From: Platanthera guangdongensis
Lineage: Eukaryota; Streptophyta; Magnoliopsida; Asparagales; Orchidaceae
Reading direction: 5' to 3'
Assembly (NCBI GenBank): GCA_039583875.1
Contig: CM077147.1
Location: forward strand, 156,697,846 to 156,761,845
DNA: 64,000 nt
Shown here: one piece after another, positions 13,802-23,689 of the stretch
Position numbering within the stretch: position 1 is the stretch's first letter
How the letters are laid out: each line of letters begins with the position of its first letter
The notes under the pieces: generated by a model
What the model was told of the DNA's origin: nothing
Databases searched by the model: none
Seen by the model: only the letters and a program-made list of their open reading frames with translations
Made by a program: the position numbers and the translations under genes

Positions 13802-14677
13802 CTGTGTTAACCACTTCAGCCCAAAAATATTGATGCAAGCTGAACTCGGCGAGCATTGTGCATGCTAACTCTTGAAGCATGTGGTTCTTTCTCTCTACTA
13901 CCCCGTTTTGTTGAGGAGTGCGTGGAGCGGAGAATTCATGTTTAATTTATAAGTTATTACAATAGATCGTGAAATTCTCGTTCTTAAATCCGCCCACATG
14001 ATCAGACCTTATGCATTTTATATTTAGTTTCTTATCATTTTGAAGTCTAGTGCATAAATTAGTGAACTCAAGGAACGTGTCAGATTTGTTCGTAAGGAAG
14101 ATTGCCCAACAATAACGGGAGTAATCATCCATAAGAACAAAAGTATATCGTTTTCCACCTAGACTACATGTACTAAGAGAACCAAATAGATCCATGTGAA
14201 TGAGTTCAAGCGCCCTAGTGATGGAAATATCATTTTTACTTTTGAATGATATTTTAATGAATTTCCCTTTCTAACATGGAGCGCATAAAGAGTTTAAATT
14301 ATCACTTAGTTTTGGAATTCCATGAACAAATTTATTTTTTAATAGTTTGGCAATAAATTTACTTCCTGAGTGTCCTTGTCTTCAATTCCAAAGATATAAT
14401 TCCTCATTCTTGATAACTAAGCATTTCAAATCAAAAGCAGATATATCCTCAAAGCTAATAAATAAACATTATGAGTTCTTTGAGCAACAAGTAAAACACT
14501 ATTAGTTTCAGCATCAAGAATTTTGCAAGTATTTGTAGACGATTCAAGTATAACATTTAGACCCTTATTACAAAGTTGGCTAATAGAAATTAGATTATTC
14601 CTAAATCCATTTACAAACAGTACATTAGGAATAAAAAATGATTTGTTACCTATGGTGCCAATTCCAAGAATGTGTCC
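13802..14677 (-). pseudogene. pol: Copia-2 integrase N-terminus and core, truncated
   Basis: The segment reads, on the minus strand, a pre-integrase block (ISISQLCNKGL-like near 14590), a zinc half-site with HGIPKL and LCAPC near 14290, then HMDLFGSLSTCSLGG near 14190 and IRSDHVGGF near 13990. The last two hold the first two catalytic Asp. The final part near 13830-13920 still reads copia-like (TPQQNGVVERKN equivalent). It ends where Athila-1 begins. Several in-frame stops are present. Confidence 0.82.
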
Positions 14678-14797
14678 TGAAGGATCAAGCGCATAACCAA
14701 CTATTCAAAAGCCCGGACTGTTGGAAAGGGTGCTACTTAATTTCTTAAATAAGTAGAAGAGCACCACGGGTCAAGTGAAGGAACGCCGGACCCAACA
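14678..14797 (-). repeat. TRIM 3' LTR (120 bp)
   Basis: This is nearly identical to 15059-15179. It starts TGAAGGATCA and ends GGACCCAACA in plus orientation. Confidence 0.93.
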
Positions 14798-14826
14798 ATC
14801 CCCCCTGGCATCCAGCACAACCCGTC

Positions 14827-14957
14827 GGCTCAGAGGTGGAGTTACCACATGGCCCACATGGCTCAGAGGTGGGGTTACCACATGGCCCACACGGCTCAGA
14901 GGTGGGGTTACCACATGTCCATGGTTGCACGGCTCAGAGGTGGGGTTACCACATGTC
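14827..14957. repeat. Four-unit tandem repeat inside the TRIM
   Basis: The core GGCTCAGAGGTGG recurs at 14827, 14860, 14893 and 14931, so the period is 33, 33 and 38 bases. Each unit ends in TTACCACATG. Confidence 0.95.
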
Positions 14958-15040
14958 GACGGTTGCCTGACCCGCCGGACCCACACAGGTAGAAGGGAAA
15001 AATCAGGATTTAATAGCGCTCCCCCGCTCTTGAACCCGTG

Positions 15041-15057
15041 ACCTACTCTGATAACAA
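15041..15057 (-). promoter_or_regulatory. TRIM primer binding site
   Basis: The minus strand reads TTGTTATCAGAGTAGGT, close to the initiator-Met site TGGTATCAGAGC. It is followed by CACGGGTTCAAGAGC, which looks like a tRNA T-arm (RNA polymerase III B box). Confidence 0.75.
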
Positions 15058-15058
15058 T

Positions 15059-15179
15059 TTAAGGATCAAGCGCATAACCAACTATTCCAGAAGCCCGGAC
15101 TATTGGAAAGGGTGCTACTTAATTTCTTAAATAAGTAGAAGAGCGTCACGGGTCAAGTGAAGGAACGCCGGACCCAACA
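15059..15179 (-). repeat. TRIM 5' LTR (121 bp)
   Basis: This is the partner of 14678-14797. The inner terminus is TT rather than TG, a single change. Confidence 0.92.
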
Positions 15180-15184
15180 TGTCC

Positions 15185-16663
15185 TTTGCTATTGTCTCCA
15201 AATGTCACCATATCTCCCTTCTTCTTTTGCAAGCTAAGGAACTTGTCTTTATCTCTTGTCATGTGCTTGGAACACATGGAGTCCAAGTACCACATGTTCT
15301 CCTAATCCTTAGCCTGCCAACATACCTAAAAAGAAGATAAGGGTAAATATATGGTTACCTAAGTTGTTCTACACATACGATAGGTAGAATACTTTGGTAG
15401 CCAGACTTACATAGCTATCTTGTTACCTTTCCTCAGACACGACCCAAATGTGTCACCAAACCTCTAACAGTTTGCACACAAATCATAGGCAGTGGATGCT
15501 GCCTTTATTATGTTCTTATAGCTCGTGCTTGAGGATGGGGATAACCCTTCAAAACTGTTGATCTTATTGTGTAATTTCTTATGATTTGTTTAAGTCTTAG
15601 ATTGACTATGATTGTCACTCGGTGGTGGCAACAGAATTACATATCCTAGTCCAAATTTTCCAGATCCAAGACACTGAGCACCCAACATGTTCAGTGTTTT
15701 TTTGCCATATTCCAAATTTATATATAGTATAATTGAGATCATGGATCCTCGACTTTAGTGCAGTGTTCTTAGTAACTAGCATAACACACCGATTGGCGAA
15801 CTGTTGTTTGTCCTCCTCTATTTTGGCAAGAGGCATTTGAAGACTTTTCTCCAAGACATTCTTTTAATTGATGAGATTGTTGGTTTTCAACGATGTCTTG
15901 GAGAGACAAGCTTTTTGATCTTCGATCATTGTAATCAAGTGAGGACACTCTAGACACTCGATCTTCTCTTTGCCACACTATATTAATTCATTTTTTATAT
16001 TTTCTAAGTCCTTTTTAATTCTCTTATTTTCATTTCGAATGGATTTCTTTTCAAGTATAACACTATCTAGCTTCTTACATAGCTGTTCATAAATCTTACG
16101 AAGTTCATTATAAGAGGATGGGGTTACCTCAGTGTCGCTCTGGACACTGAACTCATCGTCAGATTTTTCTTGATTTCTCCCCATGAGGCACATAGTTGCC
16201 TCATCTTCACTACTCAAGTCAGAGGTGATTGACTCATCAGATCCATCATCATCTCAAGTTAATGCCTTCAACACCTTCTTCTTACCTTTGTGTCGTCTTT
16301 GCTTCTCCTTTTCCTCCGCCTAAAGTCTTGGACATTCCCTCTTTGTGTGCCCAGGCTTGTGATAGTGATAACACTTAGGCCGGGACTTCTAATCTTTGCT
16401 CTTCATCTCCTTGGACGGCTTATTCCCCCTCCTATCTTCTTCAGCTCGTCTCTTCAGGAATTTATTGAATTTTCCTTGCCACATTGGATTGTTCATGAAC
16501 CTCTTGAATTCCTAGACATAGAGGATTTCCTCGTCATCTTCCTCAGACTCTTCAGCAACCTTTCTCTCCATTGTCATCTTCAGTGCCAACCCCTTCTTCT
16601 TTATCTCCCTGGGGTAAACCTTATCTTGAATCTTCAATTCAAGTTCATGTGTCTTTAAGTTTC
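15185..16663 (-). pseudogene. gag: Copia-2 gag C-terminus and protease, broken
   Basis: Protease: MWYLDSMCSKHMTRD lies near 15270, where the usual D-S-G reads D-S-M, so the active-site Gly is lost. Gag: CYHYHKPGHTKREC near 16350 is a zinc knuckle in which the second Cys has become Tyr. Between them (about 16217-15620) is a charged, probably coiled region (SYNELRKIYEQLCKKLD) typical of SIRE-type gag tails. Stops occur near 15975 and 16390. The gag N-terminus is missing at the junction with LTR-A1. Confidence 0.8.
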
Positions 16664-18812
16664 TACTGGGTCCATTACTCATAATGTCCCAGATATGTAG
16701 AAGTCAAACAAGTCAATGGTATACATATAGTTGTATTTTATGTATGTTCAAGTTCATGCATGAAGGTTGATCCTTGTCACATTGATTGGACAGGTATTCC
16801 ATGTGGTAGTGACAGGTGGTCACAAGTTAGAGAGGTGGAAAGATAGAAAATCTGTCTAAGTCCACAGTCTTTGAGTGAGGACAACTCACTCAACGCCTGA
16901 TACAAAGAACTGTGGTTAAGTCTACCGACATTAAGTGAAGCAAGCTCACTCAATGTCAAATGCCAAAAAGTGCTGAGAGAAGATAGGATAGTCAATGCCC
17001 TTCAGCATTGGCAAGGTAGGAAAGTGGATAAGTCCACAATCATTGAGTGAAGCCAGTTCACTTAACACCATACAATAAGAAGGGTTGAGTAAACTCAAGT
17101 TAGTCAAGCATGACTATTTGCTAGGAAGAAAATGTGGCTAAGTCCACAGGCGTTGAGTGAAGCTAGTTCATGCATCGTCATATACAAAGAAGCGTTGAGA
17201 CAAGCTCACGCAGTCAAAGATTAAAGAATAAAGACAGAAAAATCTTTGTAAGTACAAAAGCGTTGATAGAGGAAGGATCACTCAACACTCTCAATGCTTC
17301 CATAACAAAATTATTGGCTAAGTGTTTTGCCATTGATTTAAGCTTATTCACTCAACGCCTAATGAAAGAAAATCTGTCTAAGTGTTTTGGCATTGATTCA
17401 AGCTTACTCACCCAATGCCTAGTGACAAAAAATCTATCTAAGTGTTTTGGCATTGAGTCAAGCTTATTCACTCTATGCTTAGTGACAGAAAATCTGTCTA
17501 AGTGTTTTGGCGTTGAGTCAAGCTTACTCACTCAACGCCTAGTGATAGAAAAAATGTCTAAGTGTATTGACATTGACTGAAGTTTGCTCGCTCAATGTCT
17601 ATACTAAAATGTTTGAATTTTACTAAGTCCACACGTGTTGATGTCATCAAAATTCAAAATGTTACGGGATTACTACAGTACATGACAAACGGTGTCGCAG
17701 GCCTACTGTATGACTCTTACTGCTAAAGCAAGTTGCAGCAAAAAACTACATGTGGTCCCCATTGCTTCTTGAAGTCGTTAATTAGCGGAAGATAAAAGGG
17801 ACATGATCGGGAGATGGAACTAAACTTTTAGGGTTTTATTCATTTCGAAAATCTACAGCTGAAATTCATCTTCATCGTCATTGTTCTCGTGCTTGAAGAA
17901 AGAAGTTGAATCAATCAATCTAAAAGTTCCTCAAGTTAGCTGTAGCTATTTTCATCAGCTACAACAACTTCAGAAAAGTGTTTCTAAGAAAGAAGAAGAA
18001 GTAGAGACTTCAATTTTCTACAGTCAAGGTTAGCTATTTGAAGAAGAAAAATAAATATCTACTCCTTTGCCTTCAACAACAAGTTCAAAGACTTTGGTTT
18101 CTAAGATACTTCTAGCACAAGCAGTAGTCTACTAAAAAATTCATTTTCATGTTGCTAAGAAAAAGGTAGGGCTGAGGTAAACTCAGTCCAGGAGGATAGG
18201 CACAGAGAAATTTCTTCGGTGTCAAATCAACCACAACAACAAACTAAACTTACTTTTTGTTGGATAAAATCTTGGATCTGAGCTGTAGGATCCTTTTGGA
18301 TCTGAGTGTAGGGCCAGTGTGCCTGAGGTAGGGCCTTTGGCTTGAGGTAGAATCTTAATAGATCTGAGCTGTAGGAGAATTTTACTCTCTAAGTTATAGG
18401 GCTAACCTCCATACCCTGAGATGTAGGACTTGTGTTCAAGTCTGAGGTAAGTGGTCTTTTGATCACAGATATATAGGAGCAAGCTTGCCCTGAGGTATGG
18501 CCTTGTCCCTGAGTTATAGGTCTTGGAGTAGACTGAGAGATCCTATGGGACCTAGGTTGTAAGCTCTTAGGAGTTAAGTTTTGGAGAAGGGTCTTGTCTA
18601 ACAAGATGTTAGAAAGGTGAGGGATAGTGGACGTACACATAATCTGGGGAACTACTATAAATATTGTGTGTACTTTTGTGGATTGTCTTGAAAGCAAGCT
18701 AACCTAGCTAACACACAAAATGCCAAGTTAAAGAAAATCTTAAAAGAATAGATAACCTACTCACCCCCCCCCCCCTCTAGGTATTTAACTACCTTTTAAT
18801 TAAAGAATTTCA
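16664..18812 (+). repeat. LTR-A1: SIRE-type copia LTR (about 2.15 kb)
   Basis: Its start (16664, TACTGGGTCC) aligns with the reverse complement of 35638-35781, and its end (AATTTCA at 18812) precedes a decayed primer site. The 5' part is filled with GTTGAGTG/CACTCAACG inverted motifs up to about 17640; a GATAAAAGG box lies at 17791-17799. The 3' part has repeated GATCTGAG/GTAGG units and a run of 14 C (about 18763-18776) near the end, a feature shared with the other SIRE-type LTRs here. The first dinucleotide is TA instead of TG. Confidence 0.82.
17318..17600 (+). repeat. 60-bp tandem repeat array in LTR-A1
   Basis: At least four units with an exact 60-base period run from about 17318. Each holds a hyphenated palindrome such as GGCGTTGAGT..ACTCAACGCC at 17509-17539, centred on AAGCTT. 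Because 60 is a multiple of three, one frame stays open (17170-17580) and reads as 20-residue repeats. I consider that frame accidental. Confidence 0.93.
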
Positions 18813-19056
18813 AGTTATATCATAGGGAGGTTACTCAAGAAGACTTAACAGACAGAGTAGAAATCCAAGTGTAGCTGAAAGAAGTATACTTATAGGACCA
18901 GGTGAGAACCATAATGATCTTGGTTCCATGAAACTCCCCATCTACAAGAAGGAGAGTTTTGGAATTTGGAAAGAGACGGTCAGGTTGTTTATGGAAGCCT
19001 CTAACCCAATGATCTTTGTGACAACCAAAGATGGACCTTTCATCACTGAAAGTATT
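18813..19056 (+). pseudogene. gag: SIRE-type gag start, truncated
   Basis: After a decayed primer site (AGTTATATCATAGGG at 18813) the plus strand reads GENHNDLG, then LPIYKKESFGIWKETVRLF near 18930-18990. This corresponds to the N-terminal gag block of copia elements (gene-ENYxxW-type). It stops where LTR-A2 begins. Confidence 0.65.
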
Positions 19057-20231
19057 TGATTTCAAGGATAGCTAAATCTCCTAGAGGGGGGGGGGGGGTG
19101 AATAAGTTTCTTAGTCCATAGTGACTTATATTTAAATTTCCTTCTTTTATGTGCTTTAATAGTTGGTTGGATTTTGCTTTCAAGATATGTAACCTGCAAC
19201 ACAACAAACACAGAAGGTACACACAAGATTTATAGTGGTTCCCCTAACAAGGGTACATCCATATTCTCACCCACCAATCAAACTATCTTGTTGGGCAAGG
19301 CACTTCTACAAAACTATACTCCAAAGAGCTTACACCTCAGATCCCTCAGGATACCTCCGTCTCCTCCAAGTCTTACATCTCAGCCATAAAGACCTACAAC
19401 TCAGTGATTAGCAAAACACCTACCTCGGGCCAGAGTCCCTACACTCAGGCTAGGAGGACAGCCCTATGTCAGATCCACTAGGTATCCTACCTCAGAGAAT
19501 GACTCTCCTACAATCTCATGCAAAAAGGCCCTACATCAGATCTACAGCCAGATTCTACCTCAGGAACAAGTGCCCTACAGCTCAGTGAGAATGACTCATC
19601 TACCTCAGACTTGAAACTAAGTCCTAGAACTCATATTCTCAAAATTATCGTACCTCAGAGAAAATTTGCTACTACCACTCAGATACAAAAGGATTCTACA
19701 AGATGGAAGTTGGTTGTATGGTTGATCTTGACACAAGAGTAGTTTTTTGTGCCAAGGTTCTTGATAGAGATAAACTCAGCCCCACTCTGACTCCAGGAAA
19801 ATATTTTCTGAGTCTAATTTTTACCTGAATTGTGATATACTCTGTCCGAACTTCTTCTCAGCACCAGGGATTTTTACTGCTGGAACTACGAAGTCACTAC
19901 AGCAAAACTTGCTGCTAGCTAGGCTGAGAGAATCCCAACACTACTTTTTTCATAGCAATAAGGATGTAGATCTTCAGGATGCTTTGACTTGTGTCGGAAG
20001 TAACTAGCAGTTAACTGCTCTATTTCTTCTACCTTTCCTGAGCTGAGGAGATTAAGACATAACTTCTTCTTCACAGCCTCCAGTAAATATTCAGCAGAGT
20101 TATACCACTAGATCTGTGAAGAACCTGCTAGTGCAGATGGAAAAGGGCACCAGCTAACTTTCTTTCTCCTCTTCAGAGATCTGTTCTGATCTTAATGTAG
20201 TCGATGATGAAGACAAACAACTAACTTGTTG
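19057..20231 (-). repeat. LTR-A2: SIRE-type LTR fragment, inverted relative to LTR-A1
   Basis: It opens TGATTTCAAGGATAGC, which matches the start of LTR-A3 at 21793, then a run of 12-13 G, then the TTATAGTGGTTCCC block typical of this family. The repeated CAGAT..CCTACCTCAG units follow. The palindrome array is absent: the LTR is cut near 20231, where the Gypsy-R LTR begins, itself truncated. The exact breakpoint is approximate. Confidence 0.8.
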
Positions 20232-21061
20232 AGCCTCCCTCCTCTTCCTCTCAAAATCACTGGCCTCCCCCCTCTCTCCCCACCCCCTCCAAGTTGTCGG
20301 CCCCGTCTCTTCTCTCCCTTTTGAAGAGCTTCAGCCAGCACCTCTTTCACCAAATTCCTCCAAGCCGACGGCCTCCCCAAGCCCTTAAGGATTTGGCCAA
20401 CACCAAAACCACCACCTCTCTTTCCTATTTGGGAAATCTAGCCGGCCACCTCCATAAAGAAGTCGGCCAAGGAGCAGAGATCCCCCTTGTTAACCAACTC
20501 CGGTGTGAAGTGAAGAAGGAAGGCATGTTTACCTCCTCTTGGCATGACTCCGACAGAGCCGTTGAAGAGCGATCCAAATTAGTGAATCAGAATCACCCAT
20601 TCCGATTGGGTAACGAAACTTTCTACTTGTGTGTATCCCTCTCTAGATTTTCTTTGTAGTGGATTTACTTTAGCATGATCTTTGAATCATTGGATTAATC
20701 GTGGTTCTCTTCGATTGATTTGTTCTCTATCTTAATTTCATTTAAGTTCGAGAGGATTGGCGAACCTCATTTTTTCTTTATTGGGAGAGATCTATTGTTT
20801 CTAAATCATATATTTTTTGAGAGATCTCTTTTTGTACAACATCCGCTCGATTTGACCGGGTGGGTCCTTTTATCCTGAAAGAATATCGGACTATAGCTAT
20901 TGTTCGATCTTAAATGGATTGGCTACCCGCACATTATCATTTAATTAATAAAATTGAATAACGTGTGCGTTGCATTGAAAGTTTGTGCGAGTGTAGAATT
21001 GGATCACAGAGAGACATTCATGTTTAGTTCTTGAATTTCGGTATCAACGTGTGAGCCTGCA
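20232..21061 (+). repeat. Gypsy-R 5' LTR, 5' part missing
   Basis: It aligns with 53236-53897 (CTCCTCTTCCTCTC start, GTTCGAGAGGATTG block, ACATCCGCTCGAT block), and is followed by a primer site. The promoter part (equivalent to 52855-53235) is absent. The 3' copy lacks about 130 bases present here near 20500-20680. Proline-rich frames on both strands are by-products. Confidence 0.82.
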
Positions 21062-21066
21062 TCAAT

Positions 21067-21079
21067 TTGGTATCAGAGG
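21067..21079 (+). promoter_or_regulatory. Gypsy-R primer binding site, initiator-Met type
   Basis: The plus strand reads TTGGTATCAGAGG a few bases after the LTR end. The leader 21080-21411 shows no other feature. Confidence 0.88.
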
Positions 21080-21411
21080 GAGATTCACGTCAATTTCCTA
21101 ATTGGCAACCTACCACTTTTCTTAGGATGCAACACGCACTTGTCTTGCACGTTTATTTGTAAAGAATTACACAACAAATTTCTTATGGTCTGCCAATAAC
21201 AACCTAAATTTTTATTTTTTCTGCAAAAAAATTCAAAATTTATTTTAATAATATCTTATTTATTTTCATTATGAAAATAAAAAAAAATATTTTTCTGCCC
21301 TAGCTATTAAGCGGGAACTATTCTATCCGTTGTAATTTCCTTGGGTCACAACCACTATTTGTTTGCAAGCACACTATATTAGGCACAAAGTATTTCCCGT
21401 CTTCCTACAAC

Positions 21412-21792
21412 ATGGTGGACGAGCGAGATGCAGGTCACGTTCCCACAGCGATTGAAGAACTCCACCAGGAGTTCACAGATCAGTTGAAGGAGATTAGGGA
21501 GATGCTTCACGAATTATGATTAAATCAAGCAGCTCCCCGAAATCAAGCCGCCAACCCACATGATGAAGGGAATAACCATAATAATAATATTAATAATAAT
21601 ATCGACAAGTGTGCACCGGTTCACAATAACCAGGCCTCATTTATGTTTGATATTACTAGGGCAGTCCTAGTCAAACCCCCATCATACAATGGATTTGGTG
21701 AAGCCCATGTCTTTTTAGACTGGGATATGGAGATCGAGTGTTATTTCGAGTGGCACAAGCTCACTGATGTAGATAAGGTGCGTGAAAATCTT
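21412..21792 (+). pseudogene. gag: Gypsy-R gag N-terminus, stop and truncation
   Basis: From the ATG at 21412 the frame gives MVDERDAGH and a short coiled segment (EELHQEFTDQLKEIREM). An in-frame TGA at 21518-21520 follows, probably from CGA. Then come an Asn-rich linker and VKPPSYNGFGEAHVFLDW near 21670, the usual start of the gypsy gag core. The LTR-A3 insertion ends it at 21792. Confidence 0.82.
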
Positions 21793-23689
21793 TATTTCAA
21801 GGATAGCTAAATCACCAAGAGGGGGGGGGGGGGCTGAATAGGTTTCTTAGTCCTTAGTGACTAACTTTTGTTTTCTTTTAGTTTGATGCTTTATTGGATG
21901 ATTAATTTCTTCTTTCAAGATGAGATACCTGTACAAAGAAAACCAATACAACAGAGTACACATAGATTTATAGTGGTTCCCCAATCTTTGGGTACATCCA
22001 CTCTTCTCCCACCTTGTCAACTTCCTATTGGTCAAGGAACTTCTCCAAAATAATGCTCCAAAGAGCTTACACTTGAGATCCCTCAGGATCTCTCAGTCTC
22101 CTCCAAGACCTCCTATTGGTCAAGGCACTTCTCCAAAACAATGATGTAGATGTTTTGTCTTATGCTGGAAGCAACTTCTAGATTAGCTTCTTTGCACCTT
22201 TCTGAACTAAGTCAACTGCTCAGTTCTATCTCATTATTCATAGCTCCCAAAGAGAATATTCTTTAGAATTTCTTGTCTGGATCTGTGAAGAACCTGTAGT
22301 AAGGGTCGGCCCTATCTACTATCTCATTCTCAATGAATCACCGTGAGCTTGATAGCTGGTGCAAATGAAGATGTCTCTAGCAATCTTGCTATTGAAAATA
22401 TTGATATCAACAACGCACATGATATGCCTCTAGACTTACTTGTCTTGGGCTCTCTGTTCTTCAGGCACACCCATAACAGTGGCGATTAGGAAGAACTACT
22501 GTAATAGCTACACCTTTTGTAAAGAGCTTCTCTTTTTATTTAATGTAACCCAACAACTCTTTTAACAGTGGGTCCCACTTCATTCATGCTGGCTGCATAC
22601 TTTCTTTAATGCCTAACTGTCATACAGCAGGCCTGCGGTGCTTTTTGTCATATATTGTGGCTTTGCTTCTCACAATTTGAATATTGTTTACTTTTTGACT
22701 TGCTCACATTAGCACCTGAAGACTTAGTCAAAATTCAAGCAATAACAGTATAGGCAATGAGTGAATGAGCTTCACTCAATGCCAAAGTACTTAGACATTT
22801 TTGTCTATCTAGGCATTGACAGCATTGAGTGAGTAAGGCTCACTCAATGCTTTTTGATTTAACCCTATTAGCAGCCACTTCTGCACGCATAGCGTTGAGA
22901 GTGTTGAGTGAACATACTTCACTCAACGTCTTGTGCCTTAATTGATTCTGCATTTTAGGCATTGTGAGCATTGAGTGAATATGCCTCACTCAACGCTTTT
23001 TGTTAGACATTTCTGCTTCTTCAGCATCTTAAGTGTTGAGAGCATTGAGTTAGCATGGATCACTCAACGCTTTTATATTTTAACTAATTATGTGTCATGG
23101 AGTTGAGAGCATTGAGTGACCATGCCTCACTCAATGCTTTCTGCCATACCCAAATTTTTTGTTTCAGAGTTCAGTTTGAGTTCGACGATCTTACAACACA
23201 AATCGACGAACTTTGAGCACAATTTCATGAATAAGTAATAGCTTAGTTCAACGAATTTAGAGTTTAGTTCGACGAACTCTGAGCTCAGCTCGAAGAATGA
23301 GTGAAAGTTCAACTCGATGAACTTAGAACTTAGTTTGACGAACTATGAGCTTAGCTATTCAGCAATATTGAAGCCAAGGCGTTGAGCGAGTGAGATACAC
23401 TCAATGCATGTGGACTTAGCCACTTTTCAGCTCATTTTTCTTTAGGCTTTGACTGTATTAGCCTGACTCACATCCTTTTGTTGTATGGCGTTGAGTGAGT
23501 TGACTTCAATCAATGCATGTGGACTTGGCCACATTCTAAGCTTCCCACTTCATGGCATTGACTAAATAGGCTTTACTCAGCGCTATAAGTCATCTGGCGT
23601 TGAGTAAATGACCTTCATTCAATGCCTGTGGACTTAGATAATTTTTTGTCTTTTCATCACTTAGGTAAGAACATACCTGACTTTTCCAC
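21793..23689 (-). repeat. LTR-A3: SIRE-type 3' LTR, first part
   Basis: It starts TATTTCAAGG (TG changed to TA) inside Gypsy-R gag. It has a G run near 21823, the TTATAGTGGTTCCCC block, and from about 22730 to 23640 a dense array of GTTGAGTG/CACTCAATGC inverted motifs. Motifs of the TTCGACGAA/GAGCTC type seen in LTR-C also occur, near 23170-23340. An AAATAAAAAG box on the minus strand lies near 22530. The Tekay-1 insertion at 23690 splits it; it resumes at 35638. Confidence 0.85.

Larger units (their letters stand above)
14678..15179 (-). mobile_element. Complete TRIM (502 bp) inserted in Copia-2
   Basis: Direct repeats of 120 and 121 bases enclose a 261-base core without coding capacity. 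The insertion is flanked by TGTCC at 14673-14677 and 15180-15184, a perfect 5-bp target duplication. LTR ends read TG..CA at the outer sides. On the minus strand a primer site (15041-15057) follows the 5' LTR, and the purine-rich AGGGGGGATT (about 14798-14807) precedes the 3' LTR. It must be moved by proteins from another element. Only a handful of differences separate its LTRs, so it is younger than its hosts. Confidence 0.93.
13802..16663 (-). mobile_element. Copia-2: copia gag-protease-integrase fragment
   Basis: A minus-strand copia internal region is cut on the left by Athila-1 and on the right by LTR-A1. No LTR of its own is visible. The wording of gag and protease (CLMG, CYHYHKPGH, WYLDS) resembles SIRE/Maximus-type copia. 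A TRIM lies inside it. Confidence 0.85.

Noticed and set aside
20192..20659. Pro/Ser-rich frame of 121 codons and its opposite-strand partner
   Set aside because: It lies in the Gypsy-R LTR, is pyrimidine-rich, and is not kept in the other LTR copy near 53183-53579.
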